The translations under genes and the position numbers were made by a program. Below the pieces are notes generated by a model that worked only from the letters and a program-made list of their open reading frames with translations, was not told the origin of the DNA and made no database searches. Of a stretch of DNA of 20,988 bases, positions 8,205-15,589 are shown one piece after another; the first letter of the stretch is position 1, and each line of letters opens with the position of its first letter. Source of the DNA: DAORHV01 sp964513925 (lineage in GTDB: Bacteria > Patescibacteriota > Gracilibacteria > Peribacterales > Peribacteraceae). Location of the stretch: positions 1 through 20,988 of the forward strand of contig CAZENR010000018.1 in NCBI GenBank assembly GCA_964513925.1, read 5' to 3'.

Positions 8205-8213
8205 AAGGAGATA

Positions 8214-9830
8214 ATGTTTTCACGACGTCTGTATGCCGGCACGTTGCTGACTGCACTCGCGGTGCTGCTGGTTTCTTGTGGCGGCAACTCGACGTCGACG
8301 GAGGAGGTGCAAAAACGTACTGAGTCCGTCAGTGGTGGCAGAAGCGGCATTTTCATCATCGATGCCTTGGTAACGCGCCCTGCCGATGCAGGAAAACCGC
8401 GGCGCGCGGCGCTTTTGGGAGTGTTTGTATCAGAGTTTATCTCCAAAAGCCCCACGGCTTTGGTCAGCGGCGGGATTCAGGCAATCAGCGTCCAGAATGG
8501 CATTTTCGAGAAGCAAAGTTCGATATCCGATCCCGACTTCGACCTCATTCAAGCCTTTGCAGATGCGCTGCAGGTGGATGTGCTGGATATGCTGAATCGC
8601 AGCACAAACAGGCAGGAGACGCTGGATACGTACATCGAATCGCTCACGAACATCGCCGAGCGCGCAAATACGCGGCTAGCCGAGCTAACGGAAGCCGATG
8701 ACGTCCAAACGGAAAACCTTCGACAGCTGAATCGCGAACGAGCAGATCTGGAGCGGGAGTTGCGAAACGCTACCAACGACAAAGACTATTTATTGGCTAA
8801 CGAAAAGCAAAAACTTCTCAACGAAAAAGAGCGGCAGATTTCCGAGGCAGACGTGAAGCTGGGCCAGATTAAAAACGTAGCAAACACGCTTGAGGAATTG
8901 CTGCAGTTGTACAACGACAAGCTGCTTGCCATTCAGGAAAACCGCGAGCCGCTCATTGCCGGAACCAAGGTGGTGGATCTGCCTGGAACGCTGGACTTAA
9001 AAATCCTCGAACGCCGTGGCGGCAGCTCGGGCGGATATTCGGGTGGAGGCGGATCGCGCACCTCTGGCGGCCAATCTGCCACCCGGGTGAACAATGGAGG
9101 TTCCGTGGGGGGCAGCAGTGGCACAGCAAGGTCCAGCGGAGGTGCTTCTAGCCGCAGTAACGATGGAAAGAGCGGCACAGGAAACAATGGCTCCGGCGCA
9201 TCTGGCGGTGCTGGCACATCCGCAGGCGGAGCAAATGCATCCAGCAGGGGTGTTGGCTCCGAAGGTAGAACGACAGCTGGCGGGGAACCCGTCAGGAACG
9301 ACAATGGCACAAGTAGCTCACGATCTTCTGGTAGGGGCGGTAGCCAGCTTTTTGGCAACCCATTCGGATCATTTGGCACTGGAGGGGGCGGATCGACAGG
9401 GAATGGCGGTAATGCAGGGGGCGAAAGCGGCGGCTCTGCAACTAATGGCGATAGCGGAGCCGGGGCTAACGGATCGACAGGCGGTGGCGGTGGATACTTC
9501 GATATTGGCTCGCTGGTGGGAGATGGAACGATCAATGAGCTTGTTTCATTCGTTGTGGCGTTGCTGCTGGTAATCAGCCTCTTCCTGTGCCTTATTTTCC
9601 TTGTGCTGGGCGGCATCAAATTCATCACTTCTGCTGGCGATGAAGAAAAGATTAAAAAGGCGGTAGGAACAATCCGTTACGCGCTGCTGGGTCTGATCGT
9701 GTCGCTGATGGGCTACTTCATCGTTGCATGGCTTGCCAAGCTCCTGGATGCCCCGTTTGATCTATCCTTCAGCCACATCATGGATTTGATGCGCCAGCTC
9801 TTCACTCGTTTTAGCCAACCTACTGAATAG
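8214..9830 (+). CDS. lipoprotein / coiled-coil / Gly-Ser-rich / TrbC-VirB2-like fusion protein
   Basis: A 538-residue envelope protein with an unusual layout. Residues 1-22 form a lipoprotein signal with lipobox LVSC (Cys22). Residues about 25-125 are a soluble domain I do not recognise (SGIFIIDALVTRP, ALVSGGIQAISVQNGIFE). About 126-250 is a charged, heptad-like coiled coil (NLRQLNRERADLERELRNAT). About 269-427 is a roughly 160-residue Gly/Ser/Asn linker. The C-terminus carries two hydrophobic helices (about 443-468 and 489-510) joined by GGIKFITSAGDEEKIKKAVG, the two-helix arrangement of TrbC/VirB2 pilin-like proteins, then an amphipathic tail. It lies directly upstream of a VirB4 ATPase gene, so it is probably a structural part of that machine. 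VirB2 proteins are normally about 100-130 residues; the large N-terminal extension is the oddity. Confidence 0.7.
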   Translation: MFSRRLYAGTLLTALAVLLVSCGGNSTSTEEVQKRTESVSGGRSGIFIIDALVTRPADAGKPRRAALLGVFVSEFISKSPTALVSGGIQAISVQNGIFEKQSSISDPDFDLIQAFADALQVDVLDMLNRSTNRQETLDTYIESLTNIAERANTRLAELTEADDVQTENLRQLNRERADLERELRNATNDKDYLLANEKQKLLNEKERQISEADVKLGQIKNVANTLEELLQLYNDKLLAIQENREPLIAGTKVVDLPGTLDLKILERRGGSSGGYSGGGGSRTSGGQSATRVNNGGSVGGSSGTARSSGGASSRSNDGKSGTGNNGSGASGGAGTSAGGANASSRGVGSEGRTTAGGEPVRNDNGTSSSRSSGRGGSQLFGNPFGSFGTGGGGSTGNGGNAGGESGGSATNGDSGAGANGSTGGGGGYFDIGSLVGDGTINELVSFVVALLLVISLFLCLIFLVLGGIKFITSAGDEEKIKKAVGTIRYALLGLIVSLMGYFIVAWLAKLLDAPFDLSFSHIMDLMRQLFTRFSQPTE

Positions 9831-9842
9831 GCGCAGTAGCTA

Positions 9843-9871
9843 TTGAAAAAAATCGCATTCTGTAGTACAAT
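9843..9871 (+). promoter_or_regulatory. promoter abutting the virB4 start
   Basis: TTGAAA (9843-9848), exact 17-nt spacer, TACAAT (9866-9871): 5/6 matches in each hexamer. The ATG at 9881 is 9 nt past the -10, so the message would begin within about 3 nt of the start codon. No Shine-Dalgarno is present. Confidence 0.65.
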
Positions 9872-9880
9872 AAAGTGTTC

Positions 9881-11860
9881 ATGCCCAAACCAAAATCCAC
9901 CACTGACGCTACGCCTGCCGGAGTCAAACTCTTGGGAGTCATCGACGATCTGCTCGGCCTGCACCACAACGTGGAAGAAATGCTGGCAGCCGAGGAAGAC
10001 GAATCGGATGAGCTGACCAAAGAAGAGAAGGAAATCATCCGTCGCTACGAGGAAGGCGTACAGAAGATTTTGGACATCATCGCGCCGGCAGGCGTGAAGT
10101 TTGAGCGCAATCAATTCCTGCTCAACGACCAGTTGGTTGGCCGTAGCTTCTATGCGTACAACTGGCCAAGCCAGATTTATCCGAACTGGATGTCCCAGCT
10201 CATCAACTTCGATGTGATGGTAGACATTTCGCAGTTCATCTACCCGGCATCGAATAAAGTCATTCTGAAAATGCTGCGCAAGAAGGTGACTGAAATGCGC
10301 AGCTCTATCCGCATGTTGCAGCAGCGCGGCATTGTGCGCGATCCAGCTCTGGAAGCCGCGTTGCAAGACGCAGAAGAGCTTCGCGACTTGCTATCGCGAG
10401 GCAGTGAGAAGCTCTTTCAGCTGGGTTTCTATTTCACCATTTACGCCGAGAACGAGAACAAGCTCAAGAAGGCGCAGACCGACGTGGAAGCAATTCTTGG
10501 CGGCAAGCTTATTCTCACCAAGCCGTCAGTATTCCAAATGGAACACGGCTGGAACTCCACGCTCCCCTACTGCTTGGACGAACTGGACTTCAGCCGCAAC
10601 ATGAACACGCAGGCGTTGGCGACGAGCTTTCCGTTCTCCAGCTCGGATCTTACCGACGATCATGGTGTGCTGTACGGCATCAACCGCCATAACGATTCGC
10701 TCATTATTTTCGACCGCTTCGATTTGCCTAACGCCAATGCGAACGTGTTCGCTACATCCGGCGCCGGTAAGTCGTACGTGGTGAAGCTGGAAATCTTGCG
10801 CTCGCTCATTCAGGGCGTGCAGGTATACGTCATCGACCCGGAAAACGAATATGTAGACCTATGTAAGACCGTGGGCGGCTCGCAAATTCCCGTCTCGCTG
10901 CAAAGCAGCTACCGCATCAACCCATTCGATCTGCCCAAGGCAGTGCGCGGCGACGAAGCCGAAGTTGGAGAGGTGCTGCGCAGCGCCGTCATCAACTTGC
11001 ACGGCTTGTTCAAACTGATGCTGGGAAACATTACGCCGTCCGAGGAAGGCGTGCTGGACAAGGCGATTCTGGACACGTACGCCCTGCGCGGTATTACGCT
11101 GCAAACCAAGGATCCTGGTGCCATCGAACCTCCCACGCTGCACGACCTCATTGACGTACTCATGACCACCGGCGGCGGCGAACCCATGGCGCAAACACTG
11201 AAGAAGTTCACGGAAGGCAGCTTCTCGGGGCTGTTCGACCGACCCACTAACATCGAGCTGGAAAAGCAGATGGTGGTGTTCCAAATCCGCGACCTGGAAG
11301 ACGTGCTGCGCCCCATTGCCATTTACGTGGTGCTGAACTTCCTGTGGAACCGCGTCCGTGCAGACATGCGCAAGCGCTTCCTGGTAATTGATGAAGCATG
11401 GAACCTGATGCAGTACGAAGACTCCGCACAATTCCTTTACGGCCTTATTAAGCGCGCGCGCAAGTACTACTTGGGCGTCACTACCATCACACAGGATATC
11501 GACGACTTCATCAACTCGCCGTACGGCAAGCCGATCATCTCCAACACATCGCTGCAGCTGCTCTTGAAACAGTCTGCTGCCAGCGTGGATAACCTGGCGA
11601 AATTGTTCTACCTAACCGAAGGCGAGAAGTACTTGCTGCTCGGCTCCGGCGTTGGTCAGGGAGTACTGTTTGCAGGCAACACGCACGTAGCAATTCAGGT
11701 TGTGGCATCGCCAAACGAACACAACATCATCACCACCAAGCCCGAAGAGGTACTACGCCGCAAAGAAAAGGAGCGCGCAGCGGAAGAGCAGCAGCGAAAC
11801 GACGGCAACAGCGGTGACGGCGACGAGCCCGATGAGGCTCCGGCTGCTACGGCATCGTAA
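9881..11860 (+). CDS. virB4: VirB4-family type IV secretion-like ATPase
   Basis: Cytoplasmic AAA+/RecA-fold ATPase that powers type IV secretion and pilus systems. The N-terminal ~240 residues are family-like but divergent and contain a charged helical segment. The P-loop ATSGAGKS has Lys297. VYVIDPENEYVDLCK follows, as in VirB4/TraC. The Walker B LVIDEAWNL has Asp504 and Glu505. TTITQDIDDFINS and SNTSLQLLLKQS are the late conserved segments. The length of 659 residues is shorter than many VirB4 proteins (about 800). The tail from about 620 is acidic and low-complexity (NGDSGDGDEPDE-like). A GTG at 9875 is in frame, but the ATG at 9881 fits the promoter spacing better. No VirB6/8/9/10, coupling protein or relaxase is nearby, so a conjugation role is doubtful. 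Confidence 0.9.
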   Translation: MPKPKSTTDATPAGVKLLGVIDDLLGLHHNVEEMLAAEEDESDELTKEEKEIIRRYEEGVQKILDIIAPAGVKFERNQFLLNDQLVGRSFYAYNWPSQIYPNWMSQLINFDVMVDISQFIYPASNKVILKMLRKKVTEMRSSIRMLQQRGIVRDPALEAALQDAEELRDLLSRGSEKLFQLGFYFTIYAENENKLKKAQTDVEAILGGKLILTKPSVFQMEHGWNSTLPYCLDELDFSRNMNTQALATSFPFSSSDLTDDHGVLYGINRHNDSLIIFDRFDLPNANANVFATSGAGKSYVVKLEILRSLIQGVQVYVIDPENEYVDLCKTVGGSQIPVSLQSSYRINPFDLPKAVRGDEAEVGEVLRSAVINLHGLFKLMLGNITPSEEGVLDKAILDTYALRGITLQTKDPGAIEPPTLHDLIDVLMTTGGGEPMAQTLKKFTEGSFSGLFDRPTNIELEKQMVVFQIRDLEDVLRPIAIYVVLNFLWNRVRADMRKRFLVIDEAWNLMQYEDSAQFLYGLIKRARKYYLGVTTITQDIDDFINSPYGKPIISNTSLQLLLKQSAASVDNLAKLFYLTEGEKYLLLGSGVGQGVLFAGNTHVAIQVVASPNEHNIITTKPEEVLRRKEKERAAEEQQRNDGNSGDGDEPDEAPAATAS

Positions 11861-11861
11861 G

Positions 11862-12824
11862 TTACTCCTCAACTTTCCAGCGCACCTCCGGCTTCAGCTT
11901 GCCCGTTAACGCGAAGCCCGCGGCTTTTCGATGGCCGCCACCTTTGAATTTTTGAGCCATGGCGGAAACATCCACATCGTCGCGCAAGGTGCGCAGCGAT
12001 CCCTTCACCTTGCCCTGGCGTTCAGCCAGAACCAACGAGAACTTCATGCCGGGGACGGCGTTGACGTAGTCTATGGCTCCGGTGAGCTCTGAATACTCGG
12101 CTCCGGTAGCACGGAAATCCCCTTCGGTAAGCGCCGAGACGGCAGCGCCTTCATCGGTGACGGAAATTTTCTCCAGCACCCTGCCCCAAAGCCGCAATGT
12201 AGAAATTTTGGCGGTGCGGAAGACGTTATTCACGACAAGTTGTTGTCGCGCGCCGGCACGCAGCAGACGCGCAACTGTTCTGTAGACAGAAGGCGTGGTG
12301 TTGCTATGCAGCAATCCACCCGTATCGGTGTAGAGGCCAAGCAGTAGGCAGGTTGCCGTGTCGGAATCGATGTGCCAACCGACTGCATCGGCAAAACCGA
12401 CCAGTACCTCGCATGTCGACGAGCTGTCGGGGAAGATGAAGTTGACCGAGGCGAACTGGGAATTGGAGTAGTGATGGTCGAAACAGACGGTGGGATACGT
12501 GCCATCGAACACCTGTGGCAAGCGCTCGTGGAACTCGGTCAAATGCGGCTCGGCGCAGTCTACGACAATGAACGCATCTCCTTCGCGCGGCTGTAAATCG
12601 GAACGGATCCGCAACGCTGACGGCAAGAAGTGGAATGTCGGCGGAGAAGGGTCTACGCAGTACAGCTCCACAGGCGTATCCGGATATTGCCGCTGCAGAA
12701 GCGCCGCAACGGCGGTGATGGAACCGATGGCATCTCCGTCGGGGTTGCGATGACACATGCAGCACAGCCGCTTCGCGCTCTGGAAGATCACAAGGGCCCG
12801 ATCGACGTGCTGTCGCTGGAACAT
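11862..12824 (-). CDS. nrnA: DHH-family phosphoesterase, NrnA-like oligoribonuclease/pAp phosphatase
   Basis: Manganese-dependent DHH/DHHA1 phosphoesterase, predicted to degrade short oligoribonucleotides and dephosphorylate pAp. Motif I is CHRNPDGDAIGS (His25, Asp29, Asp31 from the chosen start). VVDCAEPHLTE supplies the next Asp, and CFDHHYSN is the DHH motif. TDTGGLLHSNTT follows, and GGGHRKAAGFAL near the C-terminus is the DHHA1 signature. The frame is open upstream to a TTG at 12914 with an ATG at 12884. I chose ATG 12822-12824 because it gives about 24 residues before motif I, close to other NrnA proteins, and the extra residues look unconserved. It lies downstream of rbfA, a pairing common in bacteria. 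Its stop faces the VirB4 stop with 1 nt between. Confidence 0.88.
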   Translation of the reverse strand: MFQRQHVDRALVIFQSAKRLCCMCHRNPDGDAIGSITAVAALLQRQYPDTPVELYCVDPSPPTFHFLPSALRIRSDLQPREGDAFIVVDCAEPHLTEFHERLPQVFDGTYPTVCFDHHYSNSQFASVNFIFPDSSSTCEVLVGFADAVGWHIDSDTATCLLLGLYTDTGGLLHSNTTPSVYRTVARLLRAGARQQLVVNNVFRTAKISTLRLWGRVLEKISVTDEGAAVSALTEGDFRATGAEYSELTGAIDYVNAVPGMKFSLVLAERQGKVKGSLRTLRDDVDVSAMAQKFKGGGHRKAAGFALTGKLKPEVRWKVEE

Positions 12825-12919
12825 AAGGAATGGATGGTAATGAGTGCAGGGACTTCGCTCAATCGCATTGGTGTTGCCAGACATGCAAGTCTGTTTCGCG
12901 ACATACGAAAGCAAGCGAG

Positions 12920-12936
12920 TGTCGACACCGTCGACA
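12920..12936. repeat. perfect inverted repeat between rbfA and nrnA
   Basis: TGTCGAC-ACC-GTCGACA has 7-bp perfect arms and a 3-nt spacer, and overlaps a second palindrome, GTGTCGACAC (12919-12928). It lies 7 nt past the rbfA stop. No T run follows on the minus strand, so it does not look like a terminator. It could be an mRNA-processing hairpin or a protein-binding site. Confidence 0.5.
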
Positions 12937-12943
12937 TTCGGAC

Positions 12944-13264
12944 TTATCGCAACAGCTGTTCCAAGCGTTCGGTTTTCTGCGGCCGATCATCCGCCACAAA
13001 CCGCAGCGTAGGCACGGTGTAGATATCAAGTTCTCGGGCAATAATCGGCTTCAGTTCGCGCTTGGCATGCTTGAGCATCCATGCGATCGCCGCCTCCACG
13101 CCGCGCAGCGCAGTCACGTACACGGTGGCATGCGAGACATCTGGGCTTACCACTACCTCGGTGATACTCACGATTTGCGCGATGTCCGGGGGTACTTGGC
13201 GAGCGAAACGGCCGACAATGGTACGAATGACGCCTGCGGCGGACTGGGGACGATGAGTGGCCAT
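12944..13264 (-). CDS. rbfA: ribosome-binding factor A
   Basis: Small KH-fold protein that assists 30S subunit maturation by binding the 16S rRNA 5' region. The 106-residue product has IAQIVSITEVVVSPDVSHATVYVTAL near residue 28, matching the RbfA core (V-x-(I/V)-T-x-V-x-(L/V)-S-P-D-L/V-S-x-A-x-V-Y-V). WMLKHAKRELKPIIARELD and the TVPTLRFVADD strand follow, and both are family hallmarks. The open frame continues upstream to 13513, but that part overlaps fmt and looks non-coding. The ATG at 13262-13264 places the start where RbfA proteins begin. A TATACT hexamer (minus strand, 13296-13301) may be its -10. It leads an rbfA-nrnA unit. Confidence 0.9.
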   Translation of the reverse strand: MATHRPQSAAGVIRTIVGRFARQVPPDIAQIVSITEVVVSPDVSHATVYVTALRGVEAAIAWMLKHAKRELKPIIARELDIYTVPTLRFVADDRPQKTERLEQLLR

Positions 13265-13348
13265 CGGGATATGTTGTACCAGGGAGTGGAAGCGAAGTAT
13301 AGAACGGCGCACTACATACCGGATACCACATGCCATATACTGGCTGCG
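13265..13348. promoter_or_regulatory. divergent rbfA/fmt promoter region
   Basis: 84 nt between divergent genes. For fmt, TATACT (13336-13341) ends 7 nt before the GTG start, again predicting an almost leaderless message; its -35 is poor (TACATA). An alternative plus-strand pair is TTGTAC (13274-13279), 18 nt, TATAGA (13298-13303). For rbfA, TATACT on the minus strand lies at 13296-13301. Confidence 0.4.
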
Positions 13349-14215
13349 GTGCATATCATCTTCTGCGGCACATCGGCATTCGCACTCCCCTGCCTGCAAG
13401 CGTTGGCGCGGGAAAAGCGGTGCACGGTGGATGCGGTCATTACGCAGGCCGACAAACCCGTGGGCAGAAAGCAAATACTTACACCCCCGCCGGTGAAGCT
13501 GTTGGCGCAACAATTGAAGATGCCGGTTCTACAGCCTGCGAAAATCAACGCCGAATGGAAGTCCATCGTCGAAGGCAGGCAACGTCCGGAGTTCCTGGTG
13601 GTGGTGTCGTACGGACAGATCCTGTCACAGGAGATTCTGGATTTCCCCACGATTGCAGCTGTGAATGTCCACGCGTCGCTGTTGCCAAAGCTGCGGGGGG
13701 CGTCACCCATCCAGCACGCCATTTTGCAAAGCATGGAGAAGACGGGCGTGACCGTGCAACGCATGGTGAAGGAACTGGATGCCGGTCCGGTATTGGGGCA
13801 GCAGGAAATAAGCATTGGTGCCCGCGAAACCGCCCAAGGCTTGCATGACCTCCTGGCAGACATGGGAGCAAAGCTACTGATAGATGTACTGTCAGAAACA
13901 TTGCACGAGGAAGCTCAAGACGCCTCACATGCCACATTCTGCGGCAAGCTTTCTCGCACAGACGGCGTCGTAGATGCGGCAACCATGACTGCGCAGGAAA
14001 TCGACCGCACAGTGCGTGCACTTACTCCCTGGCCCGGCGTGACATGGAACGGCATGAAACTGCTGCTTACCAGCCTGGAACCTTCGGCAGATGCATATGC
14101 GATTCCCTGCAAGAAGAACACCACACTGTATGCGGTCACGGTACAACCGCCAGGAAAAAAACCGATGTCCGGTGCGGATTTTGCGCGCGGACAACGCACT
14201 TCCCCTTCCCGCTAA
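13349..14215 (+). CDS. fmt: methionyl-tRNA formyltransferase
   Basis: Transfers a formyl group from 10-formyl-THF to Met-tRNA for initiation. FCGTSAFALPCLQAL at the N-terminus and ITQADKPVGRKQILTPPPVK match the family. The catalytic triad is clear: Asn106 and His108 in VNVHASLLP, then Asp144 in LDAGPVLG, at the same relative spacing as in the E. coli enzyme. The PKLRGASPIQHAI loop is conserved, and the C-terminal domain follows from about residue 195 with the ALTPWPGV motif. The 288-residue product is slightly shorter than usual. The open frame extends upstream to 12830, but conserved sequence begins at GTG 13349, which I take as start. It lies 4 nt ahead of the SLH protein gene. Confidence 0.93.
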   Translation: MHIIFCGTSAFALPCLQALAREKRCTVDAVITQADKPVGRKQILTPPPVKLLAQQLKMPVLQPAKINAEWKSIVEGRQRPEFLVVVSYGQILSQEILDFPTIAAVNVHASLLPKLRGASPIQHAILQSMEKTGVTVQRMVKELDAGPVLGQQEISIGARETAQGLHDLLADMGAKLLIDVLSETLHEEAQDASHATFCGKLSRTDGVVDAATMTAQEIDRTVRALTPWPGVTWNGMKLLLTSLEPSADAYAIPCKKNTTLYAVTVQPPGKKPMSGADFARGQRTSPSR

Positions 14216-14219
14216 CGCA

Positions 14220-15476
14220 ATGCGCCGCATACCTTCCGCCGCACTGGCACTGCTACTGTTCACCAACGGCACGCCGATGGCGTTTGCAGACCGCGATATT
14301 GACGGAGACGGACTCAGCGACATTCAGGAGGATGCCAACGGCAATAACTTCGTAGATGTGAATGAGACCAATCCTTATGATGCCGATACCGACGGTGGCG
14401 GCGAGTCGGACGGATCCGAAGTGGCAGCAAAACGCAATCCGCTAGACCAGTCCGATGACATGACGTTCGATGCGGACAAAGACGGCTGGGTCAATGGTAT
14501 CGAATTGCTGCGCGGCACAGACCCGAAAAAATCCGACACAGACAATGATGGCGTGAACGACGCACAAGACCCGTTCCCCTTAAACCCCAGTTCCAACCAA
14601 GACGCCAACGCCAACAATTTGCCCGACGAATGGGAGCAGCAAACCGGCTTGGATCAATCTCCCAGTGCAAAAGATGCCAACGCAGATGCTGATAATGACG
14701 GCGTTACCAACGCTAACGAATACGCAAAAGGCACGTCGCCGCTGCACGCCGATACCGATCGTGATGGAAAGACGGATTTGCAGGAGATCGACGCCAAGAG
14801 CAATCCGCGTGAGAGCGCATGCATCGATTTCGGACCGCTGGTGGACCCGCTGTCCGATGCGGGAAATCACTGGGCCGCACTCTACGTTTCGCGGCTGCAA
14901 CGGACACGGGTGCTGCCCGGCCTGCTGCCGGTAATCGGCGGCTACGAAGACGGCACCTTCAGGCCGGATCAGCCGGTGACACGCTATGAATTTTTGAAGA
15001 TGGCACTCTTCTCAACATGCATCGCGCTGCATGAGGACACCATCGACGTTCCGGTGCGCTTCAGCGACGTCATTAGTATCCCGCAATTGGATGAAACTGC
15101 GGATCAAACACTGAAGAGGCAAGTCATCTACACCGCGGTCGCATACGGCATCGTACAAGGCTACGACGACGGCACCTTCAAGCCGGATCAGCCGGTGAAT
15201 CGTGCCGAAGCGCTGAAAATACTGACCCTAGCCGCGCAGCTGCAACTTCCGCCGGGCTCGGAAACAGGCGTAGCGCTCGCTTTTACGGATGTCCAAGAAA
15301 ACGACTGGTTCAGCGCCACGCTCAAGACGGCGGTGTACTACGAGGTTGTTTCGGGGTACCCAGACGGCACCTTCCGTCCCGGCAACTCCATCACCCGCGC
15401 CGAATCCGCAAAGATCATCTGGCAAACCATGCTCATCAACCCGTACATCAACGGGTATGTGCTGCCAGCTGAGTAG
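14220..15476 (+). CDS. secreted protein with calcium-binding (TSP3/EF-hand-like) repeats and three SLH domains
   Basis: A 418-residue exported surface protein. The signal peptide runs to about residue 22 (RRIPSAALALLLF ... MAFA). The N-terminal half carries repeated DxDxDGxxD calcium loops of the thrombospondin type 3 kind: DRDIDGDGLSD, DADTDGGGESD, DADKDGWVN, DTDNDGVND, DADNDGVTN and DTDRDGKTD. The C-terminal half has three S-layer-homology repeats with the GYxDGTFxPxxxxxRxE core: GGYEDGTFRPDQPVTRYEF, GYDDGTFKPDQPVNRAEA and GYPDGTFRPGNSITRAES. SLH domains usually hold a protein on secondary wall polymers. The ATG is 4 nt past the fmt stop; the upstream open frame to 14091 overlaps fmt and is rejected. 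It likely binds the cell surface in a calcium-dependent way; partners are unknown. Confidence 0.88.
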   Translation: MRRIPSAALALLLFTNGTPMAFADRDIDGDGLSDIQEDANGNNFVDVNETNPYDADTDGGGESDGSEVAAKRNPLDQSDDMTFDADKDGWVNGIELLRGTDPKKSDTDNDGVNDAQDPFPLNPSSNQDANANNLPDEWEQQTGLDQSPSAKDANADADNDGVTNANEYAKGTSPLHADTDRDGKTDLQEIDAKSNPRESACIDFGPLVDPLSDAGNHWAALYVSRLQRTRVLPGLLPVIGGYEDGTFRPDQPVTRYEFLKMALFSTCIALHEDTIDVPVRFSDVISIPQLDETADQTLKRQVIYTAVAYGIVQGYDDGTFKPDQPVNRAEALKILTLAAQLQLPPGSETGVALAFTDVQENDWFSATLKTAVYYEVVSGYPDGTFRPGNSITRAESAKIIWQTMLINPYINGYVLPAE

Positions 15477-15480
15477 CACA

Positions 15481-15508
15481 CAGGACTCCAAGATTCCTTG
15501 GAATCCTG
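15481..15508. other. strong hairpin just after the SLH gene stop
   Basis: CAGGA-C-TCCAAG, loop ATTC, CTTGGA-A-TCCTG: 11 paired bases with a single C/A mismatch. It starts 4 nt after the stop and has no T run, so it looks like a 3' stability or processing structure standing before the true terminator. Confidence 0.5.
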
Positions 15509-15541
15509 TAAGCCCGGATCAGCTTTCGGAATCGTGGATCA

Positions 15542-15567
15542 AAAAAACCGCCCACAGGCGGTTTTTT
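15542..15567. terminator. bidirectional intrinsic terminator
   Basis: AAAAAA-CCGCC-CACA-GGCGG-TTTTTT: a perfect GC stem with a CACA loop, flanked by A and T runs, so it works for both the plus-strand SLH gene and the minus-strand PUR-domain gene that ends at 15590. Confidence 0.9.
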
Positions 15568-15589
15568 CGAGGAGCCAAGGAATGCTTCC

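Larger units (their letters stand above)
7958..8213. other. AT-rich divergent intergenic region, candidate replication origin (DnaA-box-like cluster)
   Basis: This gap is visibly AT-rich in a GC-richer neighbourhood and separates divergent argS (-) and a pilin-like gene (+). Read on the minus strand it holds TTCTCCACA (8126-8134) and TTTTCCACA (8115-8123), each 8/9 to the DnaA box TTATCCACA, and ATTTCCACA (8103-8111, 7/9). These three are spaced 11-12 bp apart, on the same helical face. A perfect palindrome TTGTGCACAA (8079-8088) gives a 7/9 match on both strands, and TTCTACACA (minus, 8005-8013) is another 7/9. An A/T-only-like stretch near 8014-8060 could unwind. No dnaA or dnaN is in the window, so the call rests on motifs alone. 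Confidence 0.45.

Noticed and set aside
8933..9628. Long Pro-rich minus-strand frame opposite the Gly/Ser linker
   Set aside because: It is the mirror of GGN/TCN codons in the real gene and has no independent signals.
12825..12914. Longer nrnA start at TTG 12914 or ATG 12884
   Set aside because: The extra residues look unlike the family, and the ATG at 12824 gives the usual distance to motif I.
12830..13348. N-terminal extension of fmt
   Set aside because: The extension overlaps rbfA antisense, and family similarity begins exactly at the GTG at 13349.
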